Of a DNA stretch of 64,000 nucleotides, positions 7,939 through 17,988 are shown one piece after another (positions within the stretch are counted from its first letter, which is position 1; each line of letters opens with the position of its first letter). This DNA is from Saprospiraceae bacterium (lineage in GTDB: Bacteria; Bacteroidota; Bacteroidia; Chitinophagales; Saprospiraceae). Below the pieces are notes generated by a model. The model searched no databases. It saw only the letters and a program-made list of their open reading frames with translations, and was not told where the DNA came from. The DNA lies in assembly GCA_013360405.1 (NCBI GenBank), contig JABWBR010000020.1, positions 1 through 64,000 on the forward strand, read 5' to 3'. The position numbers and the translations under genes are program-made.

Positions 7939-10500
7939 ATGATCGGACAACTTCAGGATAGCAATATCAAGCTCAAACGCATATTTATAGAATCGCGCCT
8001 GCCGGAAGCGCTGGCGCCGTTACAAGCGCTTGCGCACAACATATGGTGGTCGTGGAATGCAGAAGCCACCGCCTTGTTTTACACCATCGATACCGAGCGG
8101 TTCAAGGAGCTCAACTACAGCCCGATTGCCCTGCTCGACGACCTCAGCGGCGAGCGCACCCAAGAGTTATTGGCTGACAAAGCTTTTATGGAGCGCCTGG
8201 CCCGGGTAGAAAAAGAATTTGCGGCCTACGTCAAAGAAAAACCTGATACCAAGAGTCCGAAAATAGCCTATTTTAGCATGGAATTCGGCCTGCACATCTC
8301 GCTGCGCCTGTATTCCGGTGGACTGGGCGTTTTGGCCGGCGATTACCTCAAAGAGGCCAGCGACGCCAACTCCAACCTGGTGGCAGTGGGCTTGTTGTAC
8401 CGCTACGGCTATTTCCAGCAGTCGATTTCGCTCAATGGCGACCAGATCAACAACTACCCGCCCCAGCAGTTTACCAAAATGCCCATCCATCCCGTGCGCG
8501 ATGCTTCGGGCGAGTGGCTGAAAATACGCATCAACCTCAAAGAAAGAGTGGTGTTTGCCAAAGTATGGGAGCTCAAAGTGGGCCGCATACCCCTCTATCT
8601 GCTCGATACCGATATCGACGAAAATAGCTGGGAAGACCGCAGCCTCACCCACCAATTATACGGTGGGGACAACGAGCACCGCCTGAAACAGGAAATCCTG
8701 CTGGGCATCGGCGGTATCCGCGTGTTGGAAGCCATGGGCATCCAGGCCGACGTATACCACTGCAATGAAGGCCACGCGGCATTTATGAGCCTCGAGCGCT
8801 TGCGCAACTACGTCAACCACGATCGCCTGCATATCGACGAAGCCATCGAACTGGTGCGCGCTTCGTCGCTGTTTACGACCCATACGCCTGTACCTGCCGG
8901 CCACGATTATTTCCCGGAAGCCCTGCTCAAGCCCTATTTTTACGAATATATTCAAGACCTGGGTATCCACTGGGAACGCTTGATGGCTTGGGGTAAAATT
9001 GACCCCACCGATCCCGGCGAGTTGTTTTCGATGAGCCACCTGGCTATCCGTATGTCGCAGGAGATCAACGGGGTGAGCAAGCTGCACGGCGAAGTCTCCC
9101 GTAAGATGTTTAACAGCTTATTCCCCGGCTACATCCCCGAAGAACTCCACATCGGCCACGTGACCAACAGCGTGCATTATCCCACCTGGATAGCACCCGA
9201 ATGGCACGATTTGTACGAAGAAACTTTTGGCAAAAAATTTCTTCGCGATCAATACAATCATGCACATTGGCGGCTGATTCACAAAGTATCCGACGAGCGA
9301 ATCATGGCTATCCGCCGGGGTTTGAAGCAAAAACTCATTCGGTACGTCAAGCAAAAAATGCAGGACGACCTCACGCGCCGTGGGGAGAACCCGCGCGCCA
9401 TTTTTGAGGTGCTCAACCATATTGCCGAAGACGTACTGGTCATCGGCTTTGCGCGTCGTTTTGCCACTTATAAACGGGCACAGTTGCTGTTCTCCAATAT
9501 TGAGCGACTGGCCGAGATCGTAAATGACGCCAAGCGCCCGGTATTGTTTATCTATGCCGGCAAGGCCCACCCTGCCGATAGCGGAGGTAAAGAACTCATC
9601 AGGCAGATCGTGCATATTTCCAAACGCCCCGAATTTGCCGGTAAGGTGCTCTTTTTGGAAGATTACAACATGGAAATCGCCAAACTGATGGTGCAGGGCG
9701 TCGACATCTGGCTCAATACGCCCACCCGCCCCATGGAAGCTTCAGGCACCAGCGGCATGAAGGCTGTACTCAACGGCGTGTTGAATTTCAGCGTACTCGA
9801 CGGCTGGTGGGCTGAGGGCTATCGCCCCGACGCCGGCTGGGCCCTGCCATTGGAAGATACCTACACGGAGCCCCACCTGCAAAACGAACTCGACGCCGAA
9901 ACGCTTTATAATATTTTAGAAAACGAAATTGTACCCACCTATTACGATACCGACGAAAAGGGCATCTCTACGCGCTGGGTGCAATTTATCAAAAATAATA
10001 TCGCCGAAATTGCGCCCGAATTTACCATGCAGCGCATGCTCGACGATTATTACGCTCGCTTTTATCATAAACTAGCCCAGCGTTTTCGCACATTAAAACA
10101 GGCCGGCAACAGCCGCGCCATCGAAATCAGCGCCTGGAAAAGCCAATTTCAAAAGCAGTGGCCGCAAATAGAACTCGCAGACATCGACGCGTTTGATACG
10201 GACAACCACGCCCTCCCCATGGGTAAACCCTTCTATGCAAAATTGCATCTGCGGGTCGATGGGCTGAATCCCCAGGAAATAGGCGTGGAAATCGTCTTTT
10301 TCAAACGTATCAACGACGACGAGCTCGAAATCAGAATGATACAGGAATTGGCATTCGCCGGCGAAGCGCGTCACGTGGCCACCTATACCTGCGAGGTAGA
10401 TCCGCACATGACCGGCGTTTACGAATACGGCTTCCGGGTATTTCCCAAAAAAGAATGGCTGGCCCACCGGCAGGATTTTCTGCTGGTGCAGTGGCTGTAG
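7939..10500 (+). CDS. glgP: Alpha-glucan (glycogen/maltodextrin) phosphorylase
   Basis: 853 residues from ATG 7939, the length of the Thermotoga AgpA-type phosphorylases rather than the E. coli type. Near the N-terminus LAHNIWWSWN is the hallmark of this subfamily; the PLP lysine is in EASGTSGMKAVLNGV (about residue 603). The enzyme releases glucose-1-phosphate from storage glucan in the cytoplasm. An upstream extension to 7828 is open but would place the promoter inside the gene and adds residues unlike the family. gpsA follows after 40 nt in the same direction and may be co-transcribed. Confidence 0.93.
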   Translation: MIGQLQDSNIKLKRIFIESRLPEALAPLQALAHNIWWSWNAEATALFYTIDTERFKELNYSPIALLDDLSGERTQELLADKAFMERLARVEKEFAAYVKEKPDTKSPKIAYFSMEFGLHISLRLYSGGLGVLAGDYLKEASDANSNLVAVGLLYRYGYFQQSISLNGDQINNYPPQQFTKMPIHPVRDASGEWLKIRINLKERVVFAKVWELKVGRIPLYLLDTDIDENSWEDRSLTHQLYGGDNEHRLKQEILLGIGGIRVLEAMGIQADVYHCNEGHAAFMSLERLRNYVNHDRLHIDEAIELVRASSLFTTHTPVPAGHDYFPEALLKPYFYEYIQDLGIHWERLMAWGKIDPTDPGELFSMSHLAIRMSQEINGVSKLHGEVSRKMFNSLFPGYIPEELHIGHVTNSVHYPTWIAPEWHDLYEETFGKKFLRDQYNHAHWRLIHKVSDERIMAIRRGLKQKLIRYVKQKMQDDLTRRGENPRAIFEVLNHIAEDVLVIGFARRFATYKRAQLLFSNIERLAEIVNDAKRPVLFIYAGKAHPADSGGKELIRQIVHISKRPEFAGKVLFLEDYNMEIAKLMVQGVDIWLNTPTRPMEASGTSGMKAVLNGVLNFSVLDGWWAEGYRPDAGWALPLEDTYTEPHLQNELDAETLYNILENEIVPTYYDTDEKGISTRWVQFIKNNIAEIAPEFTMQRMLDDYYARFYHKLAQRFRTLKQAGNSRAIEISAWKSQFQKQWPQIELADIDAFDTDNHALPMGKPFYAKLHLRVDGLNPQEIGVEIVFFKRINDDELEIRMIQELAFAGEARHVATYTCEVDPHMTGVYEYGFRVFPKKEWLAHRQDFLLVQWL

Positions 10501-10540
10501 TTGCGCAACAAGCCTTACCTTTATGGCAAAGGATTAACGT

Positions 10541-11590
10541 ATGCCGGATTTAGAGGCTATTTCAACCGTGGGGGTGATCGGATCAGGCAGCTTTGGCCTG
10601 GCGGTGTCCAATCTGTTGGCGCACAACGTAGACGTGCTGCTATTCAGTCGCCGGGCCTCGCTGGTAGAAGAAGTCAACCTGCACCACCGGCATTTGGATG
10701 TCAAACTATCGAATCGCATCAAGGCTACCTCCGATATCGAGGAAATCGCCGAGCGTTGCTTTTTGTTGTTTCCCATCGTGCCTTCAGCCAGCTTCCGTCG
10801 GATGATGCACAACCTGGGACCGCATTTGCGACCCTACCACATCCTCATTCACGGCACCAAAGGTTTTGACGTGCACGGCATGGAAGACAACGAAAACACC
10901 CTCCAGGAAATCAGCCGCCAGGATGTACATACAATGAGCGAAGTGATGCGCCAGGAAAGCGTAGCCGTAAGGGTAGGCTGCCTGTCGGGGCCTAACCTGG
11001 CCAGCGAAATACTGGAAGGCCAGCCTACCGCAACCCTCATCGCCAGCCAGTTCAAGGAGGTGATCAACCTGGGCAAAGCGGTGCTCAACAGCAGGCATTT
11101 CCACGTATTCGGCTCCCACGACTTGATGGGCGCCGAATTAGCCGGCGCGCTCAAAAATATTATCGCCATCGGCTCCGGCATCCTGGCGGGCAAAGGACTG
11201 GGCAAAAACATCCAGGCGATGCTGATTACCCGCGGCCTCACCGAGATGGTGCACTTCGGCGATGCGATGGGCGCCGATAGCTCCGCGTTTTTCGGCACCG
11301 CCGGCATCGGCGACCTCGTGGCCACCGCTACCAGTAGCAATAGCCGCAATTTTACTTTCGGCTACCGCCTCGGCCGTGGCGAAACCCGCGAGGAAATAGC
11401 ACACACGATGCCCGAAGTGGCCGAAGGCGTGCGCACCCTCCAAATTGCCCGCCACCTGGCCAAAAATGCGAAGCTGCACCTCCCCATTATAGAAGTGCTC
11501 TATCGAATTGTTTTTGAAAATTATGATATAAACCGCGCCATGGAATTTCTTATGACGTTCCCCTATGACGTGGATGTGGACTTTTTGTGA
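10541..11590 (+). CDS. gpsA: NAD(P)H-dependent glycerol-3-phosphate dehydrogenase
   Basis: 349 residues. The Rossmann motif GVIGSGSFGLA (11-21) opens the protein, GTKGF occurs near residue 108, and LAGALKNIIAIGSGI near residue 200 carries the conserved catalytic lysine region. The enzyme reduces dihydroxyacetone phosphate to sn-glycerol-3-phosphate for phospholipid synthesis. It follows glgP by 40 nt on the same strand. A heptamer array starts immediately after the TGA stop at 11588-11590. Confidence 0.93.
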   Translation: MPDLEAISTVGVIGSGSFGLAVSNLLAHNVDVLLFSRRASLVEEVNLHHRHLDVKLSNRIKATSDIEEIAERCFLLFPIVPSASFRRMMHNLGPHLRPYHILIHGTKGFDVHGMEDNENTLQEISRQDVHTMSEVMRQESVAVRVGCLSGPNLASEILEGQPTATLIASQFKEVINLGKAVLNSRHFHVFGSHDLMGAELAGALKNIIAIGSGILAGKGLGKNIQAMLITRGLTEMVHFGDAMGADSSAFFGTAGIGDLVATATSSNSRNFTFGYRLGRGETREEIAHTMPEVAEGVRTLQIARHLAKNAKLHLPIIEVLYRIVFENYDINRAMEFLMTFPYDVDVDFL

Positions 11591-11674
11591 TGTTGAATGC
11601 TGAATGTTTAATGTTGAATTTCCAGCATCTAACTCCAATATCCAACATTCAACATTCAACATCCAACATTAAAA
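11591..11674. repeat. Intergenic heptamer array with inverted arms
   Basis: Twelve 7-bp units kept in one register from the base after the gpsA stop to 8 nt before the hldD start: TGTTGAA, TGCTGAA, TGTTTAA, TGTTGAA, three degenerate spacer units, ATCCAAC, ATTCAAC, ATTCAAC, ATCCAAC, ATTAAAA. Left and right arms are complementary, giving a long hairpin. The words reappear as a single arm at 21913-21961. Confidence 0.9.
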
Positions 11675-11681
11675 ATTAAAT

Positions 11682-12641
11682 ATGATAATAATCACCGGCG
11701 CCGCAGGTTTCATCGGCAGTTGTTTAGTACAAAAACTCAACGAGGAAGAACACCTCAACTTATTGCTCGTGGATGATTTCAGCCGCGAAGACCGGCAGCG
11801 CAATCTGTTGGGTAAGAAATACATCGCCAAATTCCACCGCGATGATTTTCCCGATATTTTATCGCGGATGCACGCCGATATTCAATTCATATTTCACATC
11901 GGGGCCCGCACCGATACCACAGAGCAGGACACGGCCATTTTTGACCAACTGAACCTCAATTACACCAAAACGCTTTGGAATATGTGCGCGCAGTTTGGCA
12001 TTCCCCTGGTGTACGCCTCCAGTGCGGCCACCTACGGCATGGGCGAACACGGCTACAACGACGACCACGATATCGTAAGTGATTTGCACCCGCTCAACCC
12101 CTATGGTCGCTCCAAAAACGATTTCGATATTTGGGCTTTACAGCAAAAAAATGCCCCCCCGCATTGGTACGGGCTCAAATTTTTCAACGTGTACGGCCCC
12201 AATGAATACCACAAAGGCCGCATGGCATCGGTGATCTTCCACACCCTGAACCAGATCAAGGCCAGCGGACAAATGAAGCTATTTCGCTCTCACCGCGCAG
12301 GCATCGGCGACGGCGAGCAGAAGCGCGATTTTATTTATGTAAAAGACGTGGTAGAGGTGTGTTATTTTTTATATAAAAAACGACCTGAAAGCGGCTTGTA
12401 CAACGTAGGCACCGGTCAGGCCCGCACCTTCCTCGATCTGGCAACGCTTACATTTAAAGCGATGGGGCTTTCGCCAAATATTACTTTTATCGATACGCCG
12501 GAAGATATTCGTGAAACTTACCAGTATTTCACCGAAGCCAACATGGAAAAACTGCGGACGGCCGGCTATGATAAGCCGTTTCATTCGCTGGAAGCGGGTA
12601 TAGAGGATTACGTAGCAGCCTACCGGTCTGACCGTTTGTAA
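11682..12641 (+). CDS. hldD: ADP-L-glycero-D-manno-heptose 6-epimerase
   Basis: 319 residues, short-chain dehydrogenase/epimerase fold. The nucleotide-binding motif GAAGFIG (6-12) and the catalytic Y141/K145 pair in NPYGRSK are visible; DDFSREDRQRNL and KFFNVYGPNEYHKGRMASV match the HldD/RfaD family well. It makes the L,D-heptose precursor used in lipopolysaccharide inner core, so the organism builds a heptose-containing outer membrane glycolipid. It could be read through from gpsA, but the heptamer hairpin lies between. Confidence 0.92.
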   Translation: MIIITGAAGFIGSCLVQKLNEEEHLNLLLVDDFSREDRQRNLLGKKYIAKFHRDDFPDILSRMHADIQFIFHIGARTDTTEQDTAIFDQLNLNYTKTLWNMCAQFGIPLVYASSAATYGMGEHGYNDDHDIVSDLHPLNPYGRSKNDFDIWALQQKNAPPHWYGLKFFNVYGPNEYHKGRMASVIFHTLNQIKASGQMKLFRSHRAGIGDGEQKRDFIYVKDVVEVCYFLYKKRPESGLYNVGTGQARTFLDLATLTFKAMGLSPNITFIDTPEDIRETYQYFTEANMEKLRTAGYDKPFHSLEAGIEDYVAAYRSDRL

Positions 12642-13030
12642 CGGGTAAACCGGTAAAACAGACCGCGTTTAATCCATATTACTGACTTTGGCTATCTATT
12701 GATTTAAATAATGCTATGCTTCGCGCCACCATAGATTGGGCATAACGTGGGAACAGGTGCGAGATATAATTCGGCAAAGCTGGAAAAATCATGCATATAA
12801 CTTGACGATGTGCGGTATAAAAACTGGGAAGTCATTTGCAATTAACCCCTTGAAAATATTAATTCTCAATTGCTTTATTATACTCTTTTTTGTATATTGC
12901 CTTTATTATTGTTGAGTTATCTAATACGAAGAGTTAATAACCAAGCCCTCGTTCTTCTATTATCCTGATATAGAGGAAAACGAGGTATATATATATAAAT
13001 CTATCACATAACACTAAAAATAAAAAAACC
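12642..13030. other. Intergenic gap before the T9SS genes
   Basis: 389 bp, increasingly AT-rich towards the right. I see no tRNA, no clear ORF and no perfect TAnnTTTG element. It marks the left border of the AT-rich block at 12.65-17.95 kb. Confidence 0.6.
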
Positions 13031-15931
13031 ATGGCATCGTATTATCTCCTAATTTATTTTATGTTGTGGATTACTCCTGATGCTTCATTTGAAATGGGTG
13101 AATGTAAAAATGCTTTGAATGTAGTATTATATTCCGAAAAGACGATTCAAAGTGAGTGCATTGAACAATTTTCCTGTCAATGTCCTACTGGGTTAGCAAA
13201 CTTCAACATTGATGCTACGATTTCTCCCTACAATGGCGAGGTAAATCTAACTACATTGATAAATCTCAATACATTACCGGCTAATTATATAGAGAATAGT
13301 TGCATTCGTATAAAAGGGCGATTAATAGTAGACATTACTTACGAAATGAGTAGTTGCGAAATATTAATGGAGCCTGGCGCTGAAATAGTTGTACGAGGTA
13401 CAAATACTAAATTAGGGCTATTGAATATGAACGATTCTCGCCGGCTACACGGCTGTACCGCTATGTGGAGAGGAATTACAGTAGAGCCAGATGCTTTTTT
13501 GGCTTTAAAAGCAGCGTGGATAGAAGATGCACAGTATGCTATTAAACCGTTGAATAAATCAAATATAAGTATCCGTGCTTCTACATTTGTCAATAATTAT
13601 ATTGGATTATATTTTAACGGACCAATTCAGCAGCCTGAATCCTTCTTTTTACACCCTTTTATGGGGAATAGCTTTATCGGAACAGGAATTATGTTATCCG
13701 AGTTCGAGGGCCAAACGCCTGAAATAACAAGTGATATTCCCGAGGCTGCAATTGAGATTTTCAATCAGGCTGGATTGGTACATATTGGAGTAAGCGGAAA
13801 TGCTTTGAATAGTATCGAAAATATGGAGAACGGCATCCTTACTCAGAATACGCCATTGTGGGTCGAAAATACTATGTTTGAGCATATTAACTATGCAATT
13901 CATCATAGTGGGGGTGCTGCCCACCCCATAACCGTTGTAGGGTTTGGCATGAATGGCAATTCTTCGTTTGATGATTGCCTTCATGCCATCACTGTTATTG
14001 GCACGGATGTCAATATTCAAAATAACAACATGACTCCCAGATGTCTATATCCTATAAGTATTTCAATGGCGCAAAACAGAAATATTAATATTCGAAATAA
14101 TAACTTGATATATAGGCATTTGGGGATAATGCTAGCGCAGTGCGATCCTGTACATTACTTGTCAGTGGCATATAATACAATTGAAATGGATATTATTTCC
14201 TTTTTTGATATGACTGCGGCAATTTGTGTTGCAGAGTCCGGAGTCCCTCATACTTATGCTAGTATTGGGCCTAAGAACCGAATTCATCTAAACATGCTCA
14301 ACACTGGTGATGAAGATGACCAATACGCCATCATGATGGAATCGGTAAATAACTACACAATCACTGATAATGTAATTTTTGATCCAACAGACTACCAGCA
14401 TACGTATGGAATAGCTCTCATGCAAGGAGGAAATTGTACAGTTTCGAATAATTTGATTGAAGGTAGCGGAACAGATAATCCGAGCGCCGCTATTTATGCA
14501 CTTTCAACATATAATAGCAAATATGATTGCAATGAGGTTGGCACACTATATACAGGAATGGAATTTTCAGGAGTATGCACCGCGTCCGATATTCAAACTA
14601 ACACCTTTATTCCACCGATGCAGATAGGTCTGAGTTATGATCAAACGCTTGATATCAATGAACAATTGCACGAAGGAAACATATGGCTACCAACGCCAAA
14701 TTATTTGATGGCTGCGGCTGAAAATAGAATTACTATACCCTCGAATCCTAACATTTCCATTTTTACTGAACTTTCCTCCATGCGGTATGAAGTCGAGAAT
14801 AATTCTCCACCTTTGTACCCTAATTCGTTTTCTTTTCCAAATCTACCTCTTTCACCCTCTTTGTATTCAAGTTCCTGGTTTCCTATTTCCACTGGTACAA
14901 CTGCTGAGTGTGGAGACACAGAAGGACTCTATTCTATCCCCAGTTTAGACTACAAAATTATATCGGGAAGTCCTTTCTGGGGAGATTATGCAGAAAATAG
15001 GCGCTGGCAAGCCCAAAGACAATTGCTGCGGCGTATTGAAAAAGGCGATGTAGGAGAACAGTCTGTATATCAGCAATTCTATGACCAATATTCAGATAGT
15101 TTGGTTGGTGCTTATCACCAGCATGAACTCAATATACAAGACTTGTGGTTTCATGATTCTTCCGAGCACTCACTAATCCAAACGCTGACACAAGAATTAA
15201 GTATAGTTGCCCGGGGAATTGTATTGGAAGACAGTCTTTTAGCTATCGAAATTGGGAATTGGGCAAATTGGGATTCTCTACATACGACCTACTTAGAGAA
15301 ATCAAATCTTGTTGACTCATTGGATGGTGTCATAAAAGCCAAACGATTGCTTTCTGTTGAAGAAGAATTAAACAACAATTCTGAGTTGCCAGTGGTATCA
15401 GTTATTCAGTCTAACGAAAAAGCTATTAATGATATATACCTAAGAACCATTGCGAAAGGAATTAATAACTTCACCCCAACTCAAGACAGTATCATTAGTT
15501 CTATTGCAGCATATTGTCCCTTTTACGGAGGCGAAGCCGTTATGAAGGCTAGAAGTCTTGAGTTGCTTGCCGGGCGTTTCGGAAACTATGATGATGAGTG
15601 TTTGGAAAATCCTATGTCTATTCTTGAAAGTAATGTTGGCGCGCTTTCAGAAATATATGCATCAAGATCAGAAACAGCGCTAAATATGAGTGTTTACCCA
15701 AACCCAGCTAGTGATGACTTGACTGTTGTACTGAATTCTGAAGAAGTATTGTGGCTTACTATCAACGATATGCAAGGTAGAGAAAGAATGCTCCATACCC
15801 TAGCTTCTAATCACAGCGAGGGTGACAAGCTGTCGATCGATATTACCACGATTCCGTCAGGTGTATACCAGCTTATTGCTTTTAATAAGGATGGAATGAT
15901 TAACATGGTAAGATTTGCTGTAGTACGTTAA
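13031..15931 (+). CDS. Secreted parallel beta-helix protein with T9SS sorting domain
   Basis: 966 residues. An N-terminal hydrophobic segment (about 2-20) acts as signal peptide. Residues about 90-520 contain many N-rich repeated strands (for example NVNIQNNN-, NINIRNNN-like stretches) typical of right-handed parallel beta-helix (pectate-lyase-like) proteins. A less structured region follows, and the last ~80 residues (MSVYPNPASDDLTVVL onward, ending VRFAVVR) are a type A T9SS sorting domain that directs outer-membrane export and surface attachment or release. Function of the helix (adhesin or polysaccharide-active) is unknown; no catalytic signature is evident. AT-rich compared with hldD and ptrB; the gene at 16055 follows 123 nt later. 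Confidence 0.82.
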   Translation: MASYYLLIYFMLWITPDASFEMGECKNALNVVLYSEKTIQSECIEQFSCQCPTGLANFNIDATISPYNGEVNLTTLINLNTLPANYIENSCIRIKGRLIVDITYEMSSCEILMEPGAEIVVRGTNTKLGLLNMNDSRRLHGCTAMWRGITVEPDAFLALKAAWIEDAQYAIKPLNKSNISIRASTFVNNYIGLYFNGPIQQPESFFLHPFMGNSFIGTGIMLSEFEGQTPEITSDIPEAAIEIFNQAGLVHIGVSGNALNSIENMENGILTQNTPLWVENTMFEHINYAIHHSGGAAHPITVVGFGMNGNSSFDDCLHAITVIGTDVNIQNNNMTPRCLYPISISMAQNRNINIRNNNLIYRHLGIMLAQCDPVHYLSVAYNTIEMDIISFFDMTAAICVAESGVPHTYASIGPKNRIHLNMLNTGDEDDQYAIMMESVNNYTITDNVIFDPTDYQHTYGIALMQGGNCTVSNNLIEGSGTDNPSAAIYALSTYNSKYDCNEVGTLYTGMEFSGVCTASDIQTNTFIPPMQIGLSYDQTLDINEQLHEGNIWLPTPNYLMAAAENRITIPSNPNISIFTELSSMRYEVENNSPPLYPNSFSFPNLPLSPSLYSSSWFPISTGTTAECGDTEGLYSIPSLDYKIISGSPFWGDYAENRRWQAQRQLLRRIEKGDVGEQSVYQQFYDQYSDSLVGAYHQHELNIQDLWFHDSSEHSLIQTLTQELSIVARGIVLEDSLLAIEIGNWANWDSLHTTYLEKSNLVDSLDGVIKAKRLLSVEEELNNNSELPVVSVIQSNEKAINDIYLRTIAKGINNFTPTQDSIISSIAAYCPFYGGEAVMKARSLELLAGRFGNYDDECLENPMSILESNVGALSEIYASRSETALNMSVYPNPASDDLTVVLNSEEVLWLTINDMQGRERMLHTLASNHSEGDKLSIDITTIPSGVYQLIAFNKDGMINMVRFAVVR

Positions 15932-16054
15932 CCAGCAATTATAGAAGGCGTTACGCCAAAAAATGCAAGGGATGAACCTTATATGGCGTATACTCCATTG
16001 TTCATTATGCATTTCCTGTTCATATTGTATCTTCATAGTAATCACCACTTGACA

Positions 16055-17812
16055 ATGAAATCCTTACTGCTTCCACTATTGTGTTTACTATATTTGTCTG
16101 CGACTCTTGATGCACAAACTCTCTTCTCGCGAGAAAAACGCGATTATATTTGGACATTGGGATATGGCAATAATTCTCCTAATCCCATTTTTGGCGGTTC
16201 GAGGATAAGCTTTCACACATCGCCACCAACAGTAAGTTTGGAACCACGTAATATGAATTTTGAAGCGGCGGCATCGTGTATGAGCAGTACAAGCGGTCAA
16301 CTTTTGTATTATTCCAATGGAATTACAATAGATATCTTCCTTAATCAAACCATGGAAAATGGGCATGGAATTAATCCCTCGCCTTTCACTAATGAATGGG
16401 CTGAGAACGGTATACCTTATCCCCAAACGCTATTGGCTTTACCACAAATTGGAGACCGATATTTGCTTTTCCATCTGCCCTTTATCTATCATGAAGAACC
16501 ATTTAATGGGGATATCTTGTATTCCGATAGATTGTATTATTCAAAAATAGACATGGCCTTTAATAATGGAAATGGGATCGTGCTTGAAAAAAATATTTCC
16601 GTTATTTTAGATACAATTGATCAGGGCGGGAAAATTACTGCCGTCCGTCATGCTAACGGGAGGGATTGGTGGGTTGTAGTCGCGCAGTACAATACAAATC
16701 ACTTTTATCGTTTATTGGTAACCCCTGATAGTGTTTACAATCATGGCCTTCAAACCATTGGCCAGGCCGTGCCTTCGGGTTTGGGACAAGCTGCTTTTTC
16801 ACCTGATGGAACCAAATACGCACGACTTAACCTCAAATGGTGGGGTTTTGATCAATACGTCGATATTTTTGATTTTGATCGCTGTTCCGGTGAATTCAGC
16901 AATCCTGTGCAGTTCACCTACAGAGATTCTGCCTTGATGGGAGGATTGGCTTTTTCTGAAAACTCGAGATTCCTTTATGTCTCTTCCTTTGGATACGTCT
17001 ATCAATATGATCTTCAAAGTGATAGCATTTCTACTTCAAAAATTGTTGTTGGTTTTCCCGAAGAACTTGGAGAAGGCTATTTTTTATCTCAGTTGGCTCC
17101 TAATGGAGAAATATATATTGGCACACAAGGGACTCATTCTCACATGCATGTTATTCACAAGCCTAATAAAGCCGGAAGTGCATGCAATTTTGAATATATT
17201 GGACTAGATCTTCCAACTCTCAACTTTCGAACCGTGCCTAACTTTCCTTACTTCGGATTAGGCCCGCAAGATGGAAGCTCCTGTGATACGCTTAATATAA
17301 ATAATCCTGTGCCCCATGCCGCATTTGAATACACAAAAAGCGACTCTACTATGAAGGTGGATTATTTTGATGCATCCTTGTTTGCAACAGAATGGTTGTG
17401 GGATTTTGGAGACGGAATTACTTCTTCTCTTCGCCACCCCGTTCATAGTTATTCGCAAAGCGGACTTTTTGAAGTATGCCTTACGGCAAGTAATATAACG
17501 GGCGCTGAAACCATTTGTAAAGACATCAAAATAGATGCTGTAACCAACACAAATTCGCCCGATGAATCTTTATTGACAATAAAACTATTCCCTAATCCGG
17601 CAGAAGAGTTGGTGTATATAACTATCGACTCCCCGTCCACCATTTCCGGTTTTACTGTGAAATTGTTTGACTTTTTTGGTCGACAGGTTCTCCGGCAGCC
17701 GATGGAAGCTATTATCCGGCTTGATGTAGTCGATTTTCCAGCTGGGCTCTACTTATGTACTATAGAAAATGAAAGCGAAGTGTATTGGGCAACAAAACTA
17801 TGCATACGATAA
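16055..17812 (+). CDS. Secreted propeller-like protein with PKD and T9SS sorting domains
   Basis: 585 residues from ATG 16055, chosen because it gives a clean signal peptide (MKSLLLPLLCLLYLSATLDAQ) whereas the open frame upstream to 15983 does not. The middle resembles WD40/YVTN-type beta-propeller strands (AAFSPDGTKYARL, LAFSENSRFLYVS). Around residues 445-500 a PKD domain is marked by WLWDFGDGITSS and HSYSQSGLFEVCL. The C-terminus (IKLFPNPAEELVYI onward) is a T9SS type A sorting domain. Likely a cell-surface or released protein of unknown ligand. It shares low GC and orientation with the beta-helix gene upstream and may form a transcription unit with it. Confidence 0.85.
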   Translation: MKSLLLPLLCLLYLSATLDAQTLFSREKRDYIWTLGYGNNSPNPIFGGSRISFHTSPPTVSLEPRNMNFEAAASCMSSTSGQLLYYSNGITIDIFLNQTMENGHGINPSPFTNEWAENGIPYPQTLLALPQIGDRYLLFHLPFIYHEEPFNGDILYSDRLYYSKIDMAFNNGNGIVLEKNISVILDTIDQGGKITAVRHANGRDWWVVVAQYNTNHFYRLLVTPDSVYNHGLQTIGQAVPSGLGQAAFSPDGTKYARLNLKWWGFDQYVDIFDFDRCSGEFSNPVQFTYRDSALMGGLAFSENSRFLYVSSFGYVYQYDLQSDSISTSKIVVGFPEELGEGYFLSQLAPNGEIYIGTQGTHSHMHVIHKPNKAGSACNFEYIGLDLPTLNFRTVPNFPYFGLGPQDGSSCDTLNINNPVPHAAFEYTKSDSTMKVDYFDASLFATEWLWDFGDGITSSLRHPVHSYSQSGLFEVCLTASNITGAETICKDIKIDAVTNTNSPDESLLTIKLFPNPAEELVYITIDSPSTISGFTVKLFDFFGRQVLRQPMEAIIRLDVVDFPAGLYLCTIENESEVYWATKLCIR

Positions 17813-17988
17813 TCCCAGTCAATGGAAATTGATTCAATTTGGATACACCGCGTGTCTTATATCGACTAATTTTAATCCTCGGCATATAAAAAGCCTCTTT
17901 TTGTCGATAGATGATTAATATGTAGCTACAAATAACTACCTTTTACACTTCTTATATCACCCGATTTATTCAAACAAAATCAAAAATC

